Positions 21,280 to 30,870 of a DNA stretch of 64,000 bases are shown one piece after another. The DNA is taken from contig CM056879.1 in the NCBI GenBank assembly GCA_029876055.1, forward strand, positions 1,364,001-1,428,000. The letters are read 5' to 3'. A model generated the notes under the pieces. That model made no database searches. It was not told the DNA's origin and worked only from the letters and a program-made list of their open reading frames with translations. Source of the stretch: Madurella fahalii. Lineage: Eukaryota > Ascomycota > Sordariomycetes > Sordariales. The position numbers and the translations under genes were made by a program. The stretch's first letter is position 1; every line of letters starts with the position of its first letter.

Positions 21280-22690
21280 TCAGTACTGCAATTCCTTGGA
21301 TGCGACAGGTTCGCTCCGATGTCTTACCTTTGACAAGAAAATTCTGCCTAGCACCGGGAGCTCGCCGATACCAGGCTCACGGTAGATATTCACTTCAGTC
21401 AAGTTTCTGTTGACGGTAGGCACACCCGTACTCTTGAAACCAGAGAGGAGATGGACCAAGTCATCTAACGTCAAGTCGACCCTGAGCCCACGATGTAGTG
21501 TGATATGAACCCGTGAGACCAGCGGGCTGATAGTCATTTCATTTTCATAAATGAGACCGGGCTCGAGGTTCAGAATGTTTCCGTAGCGTCTTGCGGGGAG
21601 GCCTTCGTAATCTTTGGCCTCCTCCAGCCCGTGAATACGTTTGATCGAAGGCGAAAATACTTATCCTATCTGGTAGAATTGTCAGCGCCTCCCCGTCACG
21701 GTTCGTTTTGGTATTCTCACGGCTCATTTCAGGTTTTGTATTTAACTTGGAGATGAGATGAATAATTTCGTCTCCAATCGTAATGTCGACATGCCTGACT
21801 TCAACCTGGAGCGGGCACAGCCTCCCCTCGATTATTTCGGTATAGTTCATCTGATACTCTACCATGGGTAGCTTGGACATCGCGAGTTGCTATCCTCCAA
21901 GACCAAACGATTCCGACCCAATAATCTCAGACCTCTTCGGCTCTGGGAGAACAGTTGACTTGTTGTCTATTGGAAATGAGAGTCGGTATGGTTCTCTCTG
22001 TTGGTGATAACGCCTGACAGAATCCGTATGGAGTCGTCCGATTGTAACTGGACCAGAGCTTAGGTCTGCTTCTCAACATTGATGCCGAAATGCTCTATAT
22101 CGTCGTTTCGTCCCACAATCTCGGCGGCCGGTGTGATGTCATGACATGTAGAGTTCAAGAAGTTTCCACGGCGCGATCTGCACTGCGCCAAGGTTGAGTT
22201 CCCCCACCGACTTTACGAACATGCGAGGTCTGAACTGGAAAACGCTATGGAGGCGAATGTCGGTATGGTTGCACAGAGAGGAGTACCATGAACCAGAAGG
22301 GAGAGGCCCCATGAATACACCGTAACTTGCGTTGTTCCATCTGACATGGGGAAGTTGTATTCACCTAAAGGAAGAGTTAGGGTGGTAGGACTAGAAGAGT
22401 CGGATGAGGCGATCTCGGGAAGGAAAATTGTCAACGCAACAAATGGCGTAGAGACGGCGCCATTGCAACTTTTGGAATTCTAATGCAGATCTGATTGCGT
22501 CTATAAATACTACATCGTGTATTTGGGTAGCTATGACCGAGGGGACGAGTGATTTAGTACCCGTTTGCAGGTCATAGGATGGCTTCAATTTCCAAGCGCC
22601 CTTTGTTTCGTGTTTTGAACATAGCCCCAACGGCTTCGATGGGCTGTACTCTAAGAGGCTCATACGGATCCAGATCCAGTTTCAGGTCCT
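21280..22690 (-). pseudogene. Decayed gene of unknown function
   Basis: Reading the minus strand, protein-like segments follow one another in different frames: SLLEYSPSKPLGLCSKHETK and IHDVVFIDAIRSALEFQKLQ (about 22660-22430), IRLHSVFQFRPRMFVKSVGE with APWKLLELYMS (about 22260-22140), EIVGRNDDIEHFGINVEKQT (about 22120-22070), VRHVDITIGDEIIHLISKLN (about 21810-21740), and RVDLTLDDLVHLLSGFKSTG with LTEVNIYREPGIGELP (about 21490-21350). The order and spacing suggest one former protein with repeated beta-strand-rich units. Many stops and frame changes separate the pieces; a few could be introns. No family was recognised. Confidence 0.35.
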
Positions 22691-23269
22691 AATAGGTTTA
22701 AAGTTTCTTTCGCACCGCAGCCTGAACAGACCGCTCCCGTCGCGGGGTCCCAGTCCGGTCAGCAGCTTCGCGGCCATCTTCACCAATTCCATTTGTCAAG
22801 TATTGTAGGATTAAGCACCAAACAATTAAACCGCCAATAACAACTTAGTGTCTGCAGCATCACCTTCGGTCTAGTGGCTTTCATTTCAGGTCAAAAGCTC
22901 CGCGGAACTGACCGTCTGTTGCTCAGCCGCAAATGCACATTAAAAGTCCGAGTGCAAACTTCATCAGCTCTCACTGGTCTACTTTTTCCGAATGCCAAAA
23001 GACGAGAGAAACGGCCTTGATTGCCTGTGTAGAGGACTGCTGCAGTGGATGGGTATCGCCCTGAATATGTACATGTGGTGCGTGCAGTCCCGCCCCCTAT
23101 CGGTACATCCGGTACAAGACTCAGGGAAACTGCCTTCATACCTTTCAGCATGCAATTCACAAGGTTAAGCGTTATTGGTAGTGCCTTTTGGCTCATATTT
23201 TTGTCACTTAGAGATATTTTTAAAATAACAATCCAGCTGGGGATGACTTATTGAGTAAGTTGCGAGAGA
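22691..23269. other. Intergenic
   Basis: No gene is seen. It lies downstream of the convergent or codirectional minus-strand genes. Confidence 0.4.
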
Positions 23270-24217
23270 CTAATAATCACTCCGCTCCGACCAAGGCCTA
23301 ACCGCTTCGAGCAAGTCTTTGTGAATCCTCGCATCCTCCCCACACCGCTCCAACAGGGCCTCCCAGACATCCTCACCGATTCTCTTTGCAAATAACAAAA
23401 AGGCAGCCCAAAAGAAGTCGACATAGCCCACCTCGGCCCCGTTAAAAAAAGGCCCAGCCGTATTCTCCTTCAACATTGCTGTAATCTCCTTCAACGCAGG
23501 TTCAAGCCGATCATACGCCACAACCCCGCCCTCCTCCCTCTCAATCACATCCACAGGGATGCCGGCCAGCCTCTCCTTAGACTCGTACCAATAGTGAATG
23601 CTCTCCTCGGCGAGCAGACGCCGGGGAACCAAGGGAAGGTAAACGCCTCGGAAGGGGCCCATGATACGGTCGTAGTTCTCGGTAAACCACGAAAGCTGCG
23701 GCGAGTCGATCGGAAGCGGAGGGGACGGGTATCGTTCGTTCATGACGTCGGCAATTTTACGGCTGTCCATGACGTATGTGTTGTCAGGCAGCCGGATTGT
23801 CGGGATGGTGTATGCTGCTATGGCCTCCCCGGGCTTGTTTGGTTCGACGCTGCAATGAGGGGTCCGCAATTGGGATCTAGCCCGAGGGATGGAGAGGAAG
23901 GAGGGACTTACTGGCCAGCCAGTCGCGGCTCGACCTCGGGATAGTGAAGCTGTGGACTGTTAGGCCCTGAAAGCCGCACTGAGGGCACGGGGTGGGATGA
24001 AGTACCCATTCCGTCTTGTAAGGGACTCCCTTGAAGTTTAGAAGGAGTCGTGCTAATTACAGTCAAGGTCAGCAAATTCTGGACAAAGTGGAGGTGTCTC
24101 CATTGATGAATGACGACATGGCGGTAAATTGTGCTCACTCTTCCACGGGTTCAATGACCACGACGCTACGGGTGGCTTGGAAGCGAGGTCGAAAAGGATG
24201 ATCTCTTCGGTAGGCAT
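23270..24217 (-). CDS. Glutathione S-transferase-like protein
   Basis: Four exons fit without conflict: 24217-24139, 24052-24006, 23949-23912 and 23849-23270 (247 residues), with donors GTGAGC, GTACTT and GTAAGT. The start MPTEEIILFDLASKPPVASW and the following PWKTRLLLNFKGVPYKTEW form the thioredoxin-fold N-terminal domain of the fungal GST/maleylacetoacetate-isomerase-like group. YTIPTIRLPDNTYVMDSRKI contains the cis-Pro and the Asp-Ser pair that contact glutathione. The all-helical C-terminal domain includes GAEVGYVDFFWAAFLLFA. These cytosolic enzymes conjugate or isomerise electrophiles with glutathione, and some serve metabolite pathways. No stop or frameshift is present, so the gene appears functional although transposons flank it. 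Confidence 0.85.
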
Positions 24218-24531
24218 GTTTGTTGGGAGTAGATCAACCATGTGTTATAGAATGACGTCTCAGGAATCACAGTAATCTGTTATCTGGATCAGAATGATTT
24301 TATGGATCGACTCAGAAGTCGGATTAATAATACGCCGCCCTGTTGCATTCCCGCTTACCAATCATGTCTGATTGCAGGGCGCGCCTTTGATTCCGGCTAA
24401 AAATGGGACCTTGCTTGAATCTAACGGTATAGCTGTACCGAGCGGTTTGACTTTCGTACGTGGGCCTGTTGACTATCGTACCTCTCCCCCACATCATCAC
24501 GAAAGGTTCGCCCTCGGCGATCGCTATAGTA
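24218..24531. other. Upstream region of the GST gene up to the transposon edge
   Basis: No coding sequence. The Tc1-like element inserted about 315 bp upstream of the GST start codon. Confidence 0.45.
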
Positions 24532-26130
24532 CAGAAGTCCCTATCAAAAGTCTTCGCTCACCGCCTTCAGTGCCAAGAACATATTAATTAGCCATGCCCT
24601 GTAAGCCACTGTAATTGAACTGCCCTGTGATTTGACATCTATATACAGTAAATGGAAGCCACATCTAGCAATCGTAAGGTTATTCAGTACTAGGTCCCGG
24701 CCCTGAAACTACATCTTCTTGGCGGTTGTTTGGCCTTCCTTCTTTATATTCATTTCCCCCTTCCAGCCGAATAACCTTCTGTATATGGAATGGGATCCTC
24801 TTAATCCAAGCTTGTATTCTCGCCTGTTCCAAATCGGCCCACGCCCTCATCCACTCTTCAGCTTCCGTTTTACTCTTAGGAGCTCCCTTCTTTGTAGTTT
24901 GACGCTTCAGATATGGCCAGCATAGCTCAATCGTATTGAGGTCTAGGGAGTTGGGGCACCACAGAAGTCGAGCTACACCTGCAGCTTGGTAGATAGCTCC
25001 TTAGGCGTTGTATGCATACGAAGGAGCAAGATCTTCTTGGACAATTGCGTCGTAGCCACACTCTTTGGCATATAGGATAAGCTTGTCCATTAAGATCTCC
25101 TTCTAATAGCGGTACCAATCTACCCCAGAGCCTTCCCTCCGCATTAGCTTGCCGTACTTAGCATCCTACTTCCATTGTGGTTGTTTACCACCGAGGTTTC
25201 GAAGTTTCAAGCGCCTCATCTTAGTCTCCAACTCCCACTCCTCTCGTAGAATAGGTTCGAGTTGAGCATTTATCTTCTCAAGATCTTCTTTAGCTGCCTT
25301 CTTCTCTTATGCGGTCTCTAGGTGCCAGATGTAGTACGGCCCTTTCGAATCGTATGTAAAACATCCCCAAAACTGGAACTCGGCGAATCCTTTCCATCGC
25401 TCTCGTATCACAGACTTGACAAATTTCTCTTTAGATGTCCTCCAAATGCGGTAACCACCACGGCGATGATTAAGGATAACAAACGTCTCGTCAGACCAGA
25501 TAACTCGCTTCCAATCTTCGAGAGTCCAGTCTTAGTAGAGAAGACAGAACTAGAAGCGCTCTCGCCTCATCCTCTCTATTAAGCCGGACTTACACGTTAG
25601 CTTAGTCTTCTTCATTCCAGCAGCACGCAAGATACACCAGACTGTCATCGCGGAGATAACGTTATTTAGTTGGTCCGCAATATAGGCGCAAGTCATCTCA
25701 CGGCCATAGCGGTTCTTACAGACCTTCTCTAGGATCTCATCCTTATAATCATCTTGCTTAGAAGGACGGCCGGAACGTGGAGCATCGCAGACGTGTTTGT
25801 CGAGGATAACCGGGGGGGAGGCCTCCGGATTGAAACCACGTTCGAGGGCTTTTTCAACAATACTAGCGACAGTACGGGGCTTCAAGCCAGTAATAGCTTC
25901 AATCTGTTTGTTGTCAAGCTGTAAAACTAGCTTAAGAGTAAGCGCTTGCGCGCGTGTAGCAATATCGTGATGAACCATAGTAAAGGATAGTAGTTGGATG
26001 GGTGGGAAATCAGGGGAGGAAAAAGAGGGGGTAAAAGGAGGGGGCAAAAATAGGGGGCAAAAAAGAGGGGTAATTCTGCTGGGCAGAAAATTGGGAGGCG
26101 GTGAGCGAAGACTTTTGGTAGGGACTTCTG
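24532..26130 (-). mobile_element. Tc1/mariner-type transposon, 1.6 kb
   Basis: Terminal inverted repeats of about 37 bp (CAGAAGTCCCTAYCAAAAGT, then CTTCGCTCACCGCCT) lie at 24532 and 26130, flanked by the TA target duplication (24530-24531 and 26131-26132). The only difference in the aligned inverted repeats is T/C. The element carries one transposase gene on the minus strand. Size and structure are standard for fungal Tc1-like elements, and this copy is inactivated by nonsense mutations. Confidence 0.85.
24680..25978 (-). pseudogene. DD34E transposase with six in-frame stops
   Basis: A single frame of 433 codons runs from ATG 25978 (MVHHDIATRAQALTLKLVLQ) to TAA at 24680 without frameshift. 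N-terminal HTH segments are LDNKQIEAITGLKPRTVASI and GREMTCAYIADQLNNVISAM. The catalytic residues lie in VIWSDETFVIL (Asp), DAIVQEDLAPSYAY (Asp) and NSLDLNTIELCWPYLK (Glu), with 34 residues between the last two. Six internal stops (TAG or TAA) all fall where CAG or CAA fits, for example in QWK-stop-DAKYGK and ETA-stop-EKKA. The family consensus SPDLNPIE has become SLDLNTIE, also compatible with C-to-T changes. This copy is inactive. Confidence 0.85.
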
Positions 26131-26427
26131 TAGTTTGCCATGAATCCCGCATTCGGTCCACCGAATAGAAGAAAGTTGATAACCCGATCTGCCAGGCTGA
26201 GCTGTCAAGGTTGTAGTACAATTATGTATTTAAGTGGATATTGCGTCGACAGAGGGCAGAAAAGTACTGCTCAGAGTCGGCTCAAAGATATCAGCATTCA
26301 AAACCTAACGCTAAACAAAAGCATGAGATGGTTGTTTCGCGGGGAAAACTGGTCCCAATGAGCATGTTAGTAGCAATTCCCGTTGCTAGGATGCCTCCCA
26401 GTTTTAAGAAGTCGAAGCACTGAGATC

Positions 26428-26790
26428 CTACTACAAGGTGCTTCGTACCGAAAACGACAACAAGGAATAGCTTGGGTATATCCGCTTCAAAGCGTACGAC
26501 GTTGCGGGCACCATCGACATCACCAACCGCGCGGCCACGCTCTAGGCGCGGCACCTTGGGCCTTGGGGGGACGACCAAGGCCGGCAACGCGCACCAGGCC
26601 GGTTCGCACGGCGAAGATCTCAAATGGTCGTGCTGGTAGGTGCTCATGTGCGACCCCCAGAACCACGGCTTGCGGTGCCGCTCAGGGGGTTTCAACTGGC
26701 ACTCCAACTTCATGTCAAGCGGCCAGCTAACCTGCCGCTTGCGAGCGGCGGAGGAAGCTCGAGCTCAGCCGCGCCGAGCAGCGGATACTT
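26428..26790 (+). pseudogene. Relic resembling a fungal HATPase-domain protein
   Basis: Protein-like segments appear in adjacent frames: KVLRTENDNKE-stop-LGYIRFKAYDVAGTID, followed by GTLGLGGTTKAGNAHQAGSH, GEDLKWSC, DPQNHGLRCRSGGFNWHSNF and GQLTCRLRAAEE. The block TTKAGNxHQAGxHGEDLK with NHGLR and a FNW segment resembles a large uncharacterised fungal protein family with a histidine-kinase/Hsp90-like ATPase fold, which has GQHGEGLKLAAL at this place. At least two stops and one frame change interrupt it and flanking parts are missing. The family assignment is from memory of the motif and needs a profile search. Confidence 0.35.
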
Positions 26791-27842
26791 GGCTATTCTT
26801 TTCCGCATGGGCGGGCTGAGCATCAGTGGTTCCCGAGTCGTCGGGGCTGCGCGTTATCTGGGCCGTGGATTCCCGATGGGGCTCTGGCAAGGTAATCGAA
26901 GTTCAGTGTCACAGGCCTCTTGGTGCTCCCATCTTCGGAGAAACCTGCTGACTACGGAGGATGGCATGTTATTTATTTCCCATTTATCTCACGAGTCTAG
27001 GGCATGCGCTGATATGGCTCGGCTGCAGCTCACACCGATTCAATGCTTTATATCGAGGATCATCAGAAGCAAGTTCCCGGGAAGCAGCTGAAGAGCAACG
27101 AAGACGGGTTACCACCAGTGGCCCCAACATGTCGGGCCTGGCGACCGAAGCATCACGAGAAAGCAACACACTACAGTGATGATTGTCCCAGAACTTTCCC
27201 CTTCACAGTTGTGGGTGTCGCCCTGACCCTGTCAAATAGCTCGTTGCCCAGACCTTGGTTAATTACCCTCATATTGGGCTGCATGCCGTGAACGCTATCC
27301 AGCCATATGTTGAAAGTCCAATAGTCACGTATCCACAGTATCGCGTTGATTAGTCGCCTTTTGGAGGTTTATTTTCAGCTTGTAGGAGCTCATTATTGTT
27401 CTTGGGAAAATTCCGTCCATGAGGTGGAGGTGGTTTTTTCTAAAGGGGATATACTTTAGTACCTAATGTAGAGTATACCGCTATTACCAGGTTAGACAAT
27501 CCTGATTTCCTATTAAGGGAAAGGGGATGTTGTTACCTATTACCTCATCTTCATATGTACTGCCTAATGACTATTGCCTATATTTAAGCTTTGGCTTGAA
27601 ATCTGCTTTGTACGGAAAGGGTCCGAGGTCATACGATCTGGCCCTATCCTCAAGATTCTGGAGTCTTTTGCTATAATACGTAATTACTACCTACTCGGAG
27701 GATTGTGTTGTATTTCTTGACGATGTCTGCCCTATAGTGCGGTCTTAGCTTGTTGTGAAGCCGCTTCCCCATCCTCAACGTGCTACTGATACCTGTGCAG
27801 AGGCCGTTAGGACAAACGGCATATCTCGTATGTATATAGCTA
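26791..27842. other. Intergenic / decayed
   Basis: No supported gene. The part after 27300 is AT-rich, approaching the pogo transposon nest. Confidence 0.4.
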
Positions 27843-27941
27843 ACGTATTTGATAAGCGAGTCGTACAGATAAGCGAGTCGTACAGTCCCTACCACAACGC
27901 GTCCTCTTTTCACCTAACATCAATTTTCTCCACAACCCAAT

Positions 27942-28388
27942 ATGCCTCCTACTTCAAAGGAATCCAGAATACTCTTAGCCCTCGAAGCTCTTCAAAACGA
28001 TGAAAAATTAAGCCTCCGAGCTACAGCTACGTTCTACGATATACCGCCTATGACCCTCTCTAACCGACGCGCTGGCAAGTCTACACGACACGATCTTCTA
28101 ACCAACTCACGCCGGCTCACTGATTCTGAAGAGGAGGCTATTGTTCGATATATCATTGAGCTAGTTTCACATGCATTTCCGCCTAGACTGTCTAGTGTAG
28201 AAGATATGGCCAACCAACTGTTACGCGTACGCGACGCGTCCCTTGTCGGCAAGCGATGGGTCTACAACTTTGTCAAACGCCAGCCAGAGCTCAATATACG
28301 TTGGGCACGTCGATACGACTACCAGAGGACCAAATGCAGAGATCCAAAGGTTATTTGGCAAGTGGTTTGCACTTGTACAGAATACTAA
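27942..28388 (+). pseudogene. Truncated pogo transposase of element A (DNA-binding part only)
   Basis: The open frame of 148 residues has the psq-type HTH (SKESRILLALEALQNDEKLS, then FYDIPPMTLSNRRAGK) and the CENP-B-like second HTH (RLTDSEEEAIVRYIIELVSH, VGKRWVYNFVKRQPEL). It runs into QVVCTCTEY and stops at the deletion. No catalytic Asp remains. The DNA-binding part is free of nonsense codons. It could bind the TIR repeats, but expression is unknown. Confidence 0.75.
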
Positions 28389-28480
28389 GGCCAAGTACGG
28401 CACAACCTTGGGTCTTCCAGACGCTATATAACCCCCGAGAAGCCAACGCACAGTCAACGGCTATAAGGACCCGTATTGCC

Positions 28481-28755
28481 TGTCAAAAGGGTCAGGCGCT
28501 AGTCCAAGGATCAGGATCACAGAATCTAGTGCAGGAGTCAAACCCATGTATTCTAGTCAGCTAAAGCAGGCTGGCAGCTAACTGCGCCACTGTTCGGACG
28601 TCATCCTGTACGCGTACCTCGTCTATAAAAGGAGCAAACTCTCCAGCAAAGATAGACAGACGAAAGAACACAGGGACAATCAACACAATCAAGACAACGC
28701 TCAAAAAATCCTAAACTGTCATTTCCCAAGATTCAGAGGTGCCGTGTTTCCGACA
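28481..28755 (+). mobile_element. Solo LTR (TGTCA family), 275 bp, inside element A
   Basis: It starts TGTCAAAAGGGTCAGGCG, ends GTTTCCGACA and is flanked by the 5-bp duplication TTGCC (28476-28480 and 28756-28760). It is nearly identical in reverse complement to 7380-7673, including a TATAAAAGGAGCAA core promoter-like box. It disrupts the 3' coding part of the pogo element. Confidence 0.85.
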
Positions 28756-29440
28756 TTGCCAACTACCAAAACAGCTCCCCGACTTCAATGTTGGCTGTAG
28801 TAGACCAACTAATAAAGAGTACAACGGCTGTAATGCACGAGGTAGCTCTTTTTTATATAGAGGTCTCTTCGCTCCGTAAGGCTAACGAAGCGCTAAGCAA
28901 GCGCCGGAGAGCCAAAAGAACACGCGTACAGCTTAGAGAATCACTTACTATACAGGCTGCATACAATTTACTGGCCTAGAAGGATGGAGGTAGAGAGGTA
29001 GTTGAAGGTACATAGCCGGGTAGTAGTAGTACATGTCGGATGCACAGCACCTCTGAACGTTCGGAGTTAAATTTAGGATGGAAATTCAGGATGTCTTGTT
29101 TTCTTCCTTGTCTAACGGAGGTGAACTTCCTTCTTATTCCCAATTTCCTGGACCACGGAGACCCGAGTTGACAGGTCTCCGAGAGATCGGATCACACTTA
29201 TCCGAGTCGCACTAATCCGGATCACACTGATCCGGGTTCGTGTTTTGCAGATCCAGGATCCAGCTTCCTGACCCTTTTGACACATAACCCTTTTTGACAG
29301 TACAGGAGGGGTCGTACGAAGATACGGTGCTGTGGTGTATGTGGCAAGCCTGGCTATAATGTCTGTACTTGCAAGAAGGCTGTAGAATCGTCAGATTCAG
29401 CTGTTTCTGATGTAATTATAGTTGGTTCCTAGTGTTATTG
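28756..29440 (+). pseudogene. 3' part of the element A transposase with zinc knuckle, split by an LTR
   Basis: Homology to the C-terminal part of element C resumes at MLAVVDQLIKSTTAVMHEVA and SLRKANEALSKRRRAKRTRV. It is cut by the LTR at 29035 and continues at 29300 with a CCHC-like knuckle (CGVCGKPGYNVCTC) and SDSAVSDVIIVGS. Frame is broken by TAG and by the LTR. Confidence 0.65.
29035..29299 (-). mobile_element. Solo LTR (diverged TGTCA family), 265 bp, inside element A
   Basis: On the plus strand it starts TGTCGGATGCACAGCACC and ends CCCTTTTTGACA, with the 5-bp duplication GTACA on both sides (29030-29034 and 29300-29304). The ends match the LTR family at 7380 and 28481, but the middle is different (it has a tandem GATCACACTTATCCGAGT-like unit). 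It is therefore a related subfamily. Confidence 0.8.
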
Positions 29441-29540
29441 CTTTGTAATTGAGGATAGTTGTTGTAGGGTGGTGGGGACTGTACGACTCGCTTATCTGTA
29501 CGACTCGCTTATCTGTACGACTCGCTTATCAAATACGTTA

Positions 29541-29923
29541 TTCGCCTCTATTTTGTTTATTCTTTGTCTTTCTATTTCGTTTACACTACAGAATTCTCAA
29601 GCGTTTGGACCCGGTAATATACTTGATCTATCTTATAACTAGTGACGAATTGCCAGTTGGTTTATTTACGAGGTTTCCAAATCTTAAAGGCGTCGTATTC
29701 GGTTAGGCATAGAGAGAGACGCTTAGGCTCTCTATCGCTAACACCTCTAATAATTATGATTATTGCGGTGTTGAGACGTCTCTATAATGCATATATATAA
29801 TGAAATCCTATATATTAATACCTAGTAGGTATAAACTGAGTTATATTAAATCGCGTAGGATCGGGTGAGACTAAAACTCGAGACTGCTGAAATAAACACA
29901 GTACTAAAAGACTCCAGATCTGA
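29541..29923. other. Short AT-rich spacer between pogo elements A and B
   Basis: No gene is seen in this spacer. Confidence 0.4.
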
Positions 29924-30259
29924 TAACGTAATCCATAAGCGAGCCGTACACTCAAGCGAGTCGTACAGTCCCCACCACAACGCGTCCTCCTTGCACCTAA
30001 TATCAATTTTTTCTACAACCCAATATGGCTTCTACTTCAAAGGAAGCAAGGCTAATCTTAGCCCTCGAAGCTATGTAAAACAACAAAAAGTTAAGCCTTC
30101 GAGCCGTAGCTGGGTTCTACAACGTACCGCCTATGACTTTCTCCAACCGACGCGCTGGCCGGCTTGCACGACGCGATATTATACCCAACTCGTGTAGGCT
30201 TACGGATTCTGAAGAGCAGGCTGTTGTTCAATATATCGTTGAGCTAGTTGTATATGCAT

Positions 30260-30676
30260 TGAGTTGAGGAAAACAGTCCCTAGAGGGCAGGGTCCCTCTG
30301 ATCAGAGGGACACAGTTGCTAGGATGGTACCCCGGGGGTTGGAACTTGCCGTGGGCCCATTTTTCTTTCGCACCATAAGTAGGGCCGTCCTGGCCATTGC
30401 TCCTTAGACAGGACAATCAATTCAGTACTTTTCTTCACACTTGTTGCAAGCTCAATTGACGAGCTCTCCTTGCGTGCAAAGCGATCTCTCTCTGATCAGA
30501 GGGAGCTCTATCTGCACATGTTATTTTGACCTTGTTTAGGCTGCAGGGACCCGATTTGTGGTGGTATCGTCTGGCCTGTCTTGTCTATCTTGTCTGTCGG
30601 GCATTTGGCCGTCTTTGCCCTCCCCCTTGTTTTTGGTGGGTATGTGGGTGTAGATGTGTGTTTCTGCACCATTTCA
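30260..30676 (+). mobile_element. Solo LTR-like element (TGAGTTG...TTTCA family), 417 bp
   Basis: TG...CA termini (TGAGTTGAGGAAAACAG to GCACCATTTCA) and the 4-bp duplication GCAT (30256-30259 and 30677-30680) prove a clean insertion; the uninterrupted target is seen in element D near 52547. It contains two copies of the palindrome CTCTGATCAGAG within GGGA/CCCT arms. No terminal inverted repeats and no internal coding sequence, so a solo LTR is the best reading. Confidence 0.75.
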
Positions 30677-30870
30677 GCATTTCCACCTAGACTATATAGT
30701 GCGGAAGATATGGCCAACCAACTGCTATGTGTATACGACGTGCACACTGTTAGCAAGAACTGGGCCTCCAACTTCGTCAAACGCTAGCTAGAGCTCCGTA
30801 CACGTTGGACGCGTAGATACGACTACCAGAGGGCTAAGTGCCGTACGATCCAGAGAGGGTACTTTCTATA

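Larger units (their letters stand above)
27843..29538 (+). mobile_element. Pogo/Fot1-like element A, internally deleted, carrying two solo LTRs
   Basis: Inverted ends ACGTATTTGATAAGCGAGTC at 27843 and its complement ending at 29538 are flanked by TA (27841-27842 and 29539-29540). The subterminal unit AAGCGAGTCGTACAG is repeated twice at the left end and three times at the right. Without its two solo LTRs (28481-28755 and 29035-29299) the element is only about 1.15 kb, compared with 1.86 kb for element C. The DDE catalytic region is missing: sequence jumps from CCAAGTACGG (about 28400) to the segment that follows GGTACAGCACAACC in element C. A GTAC shared by both sides suggests deletion at microhomology. 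Confidence 0.8.
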
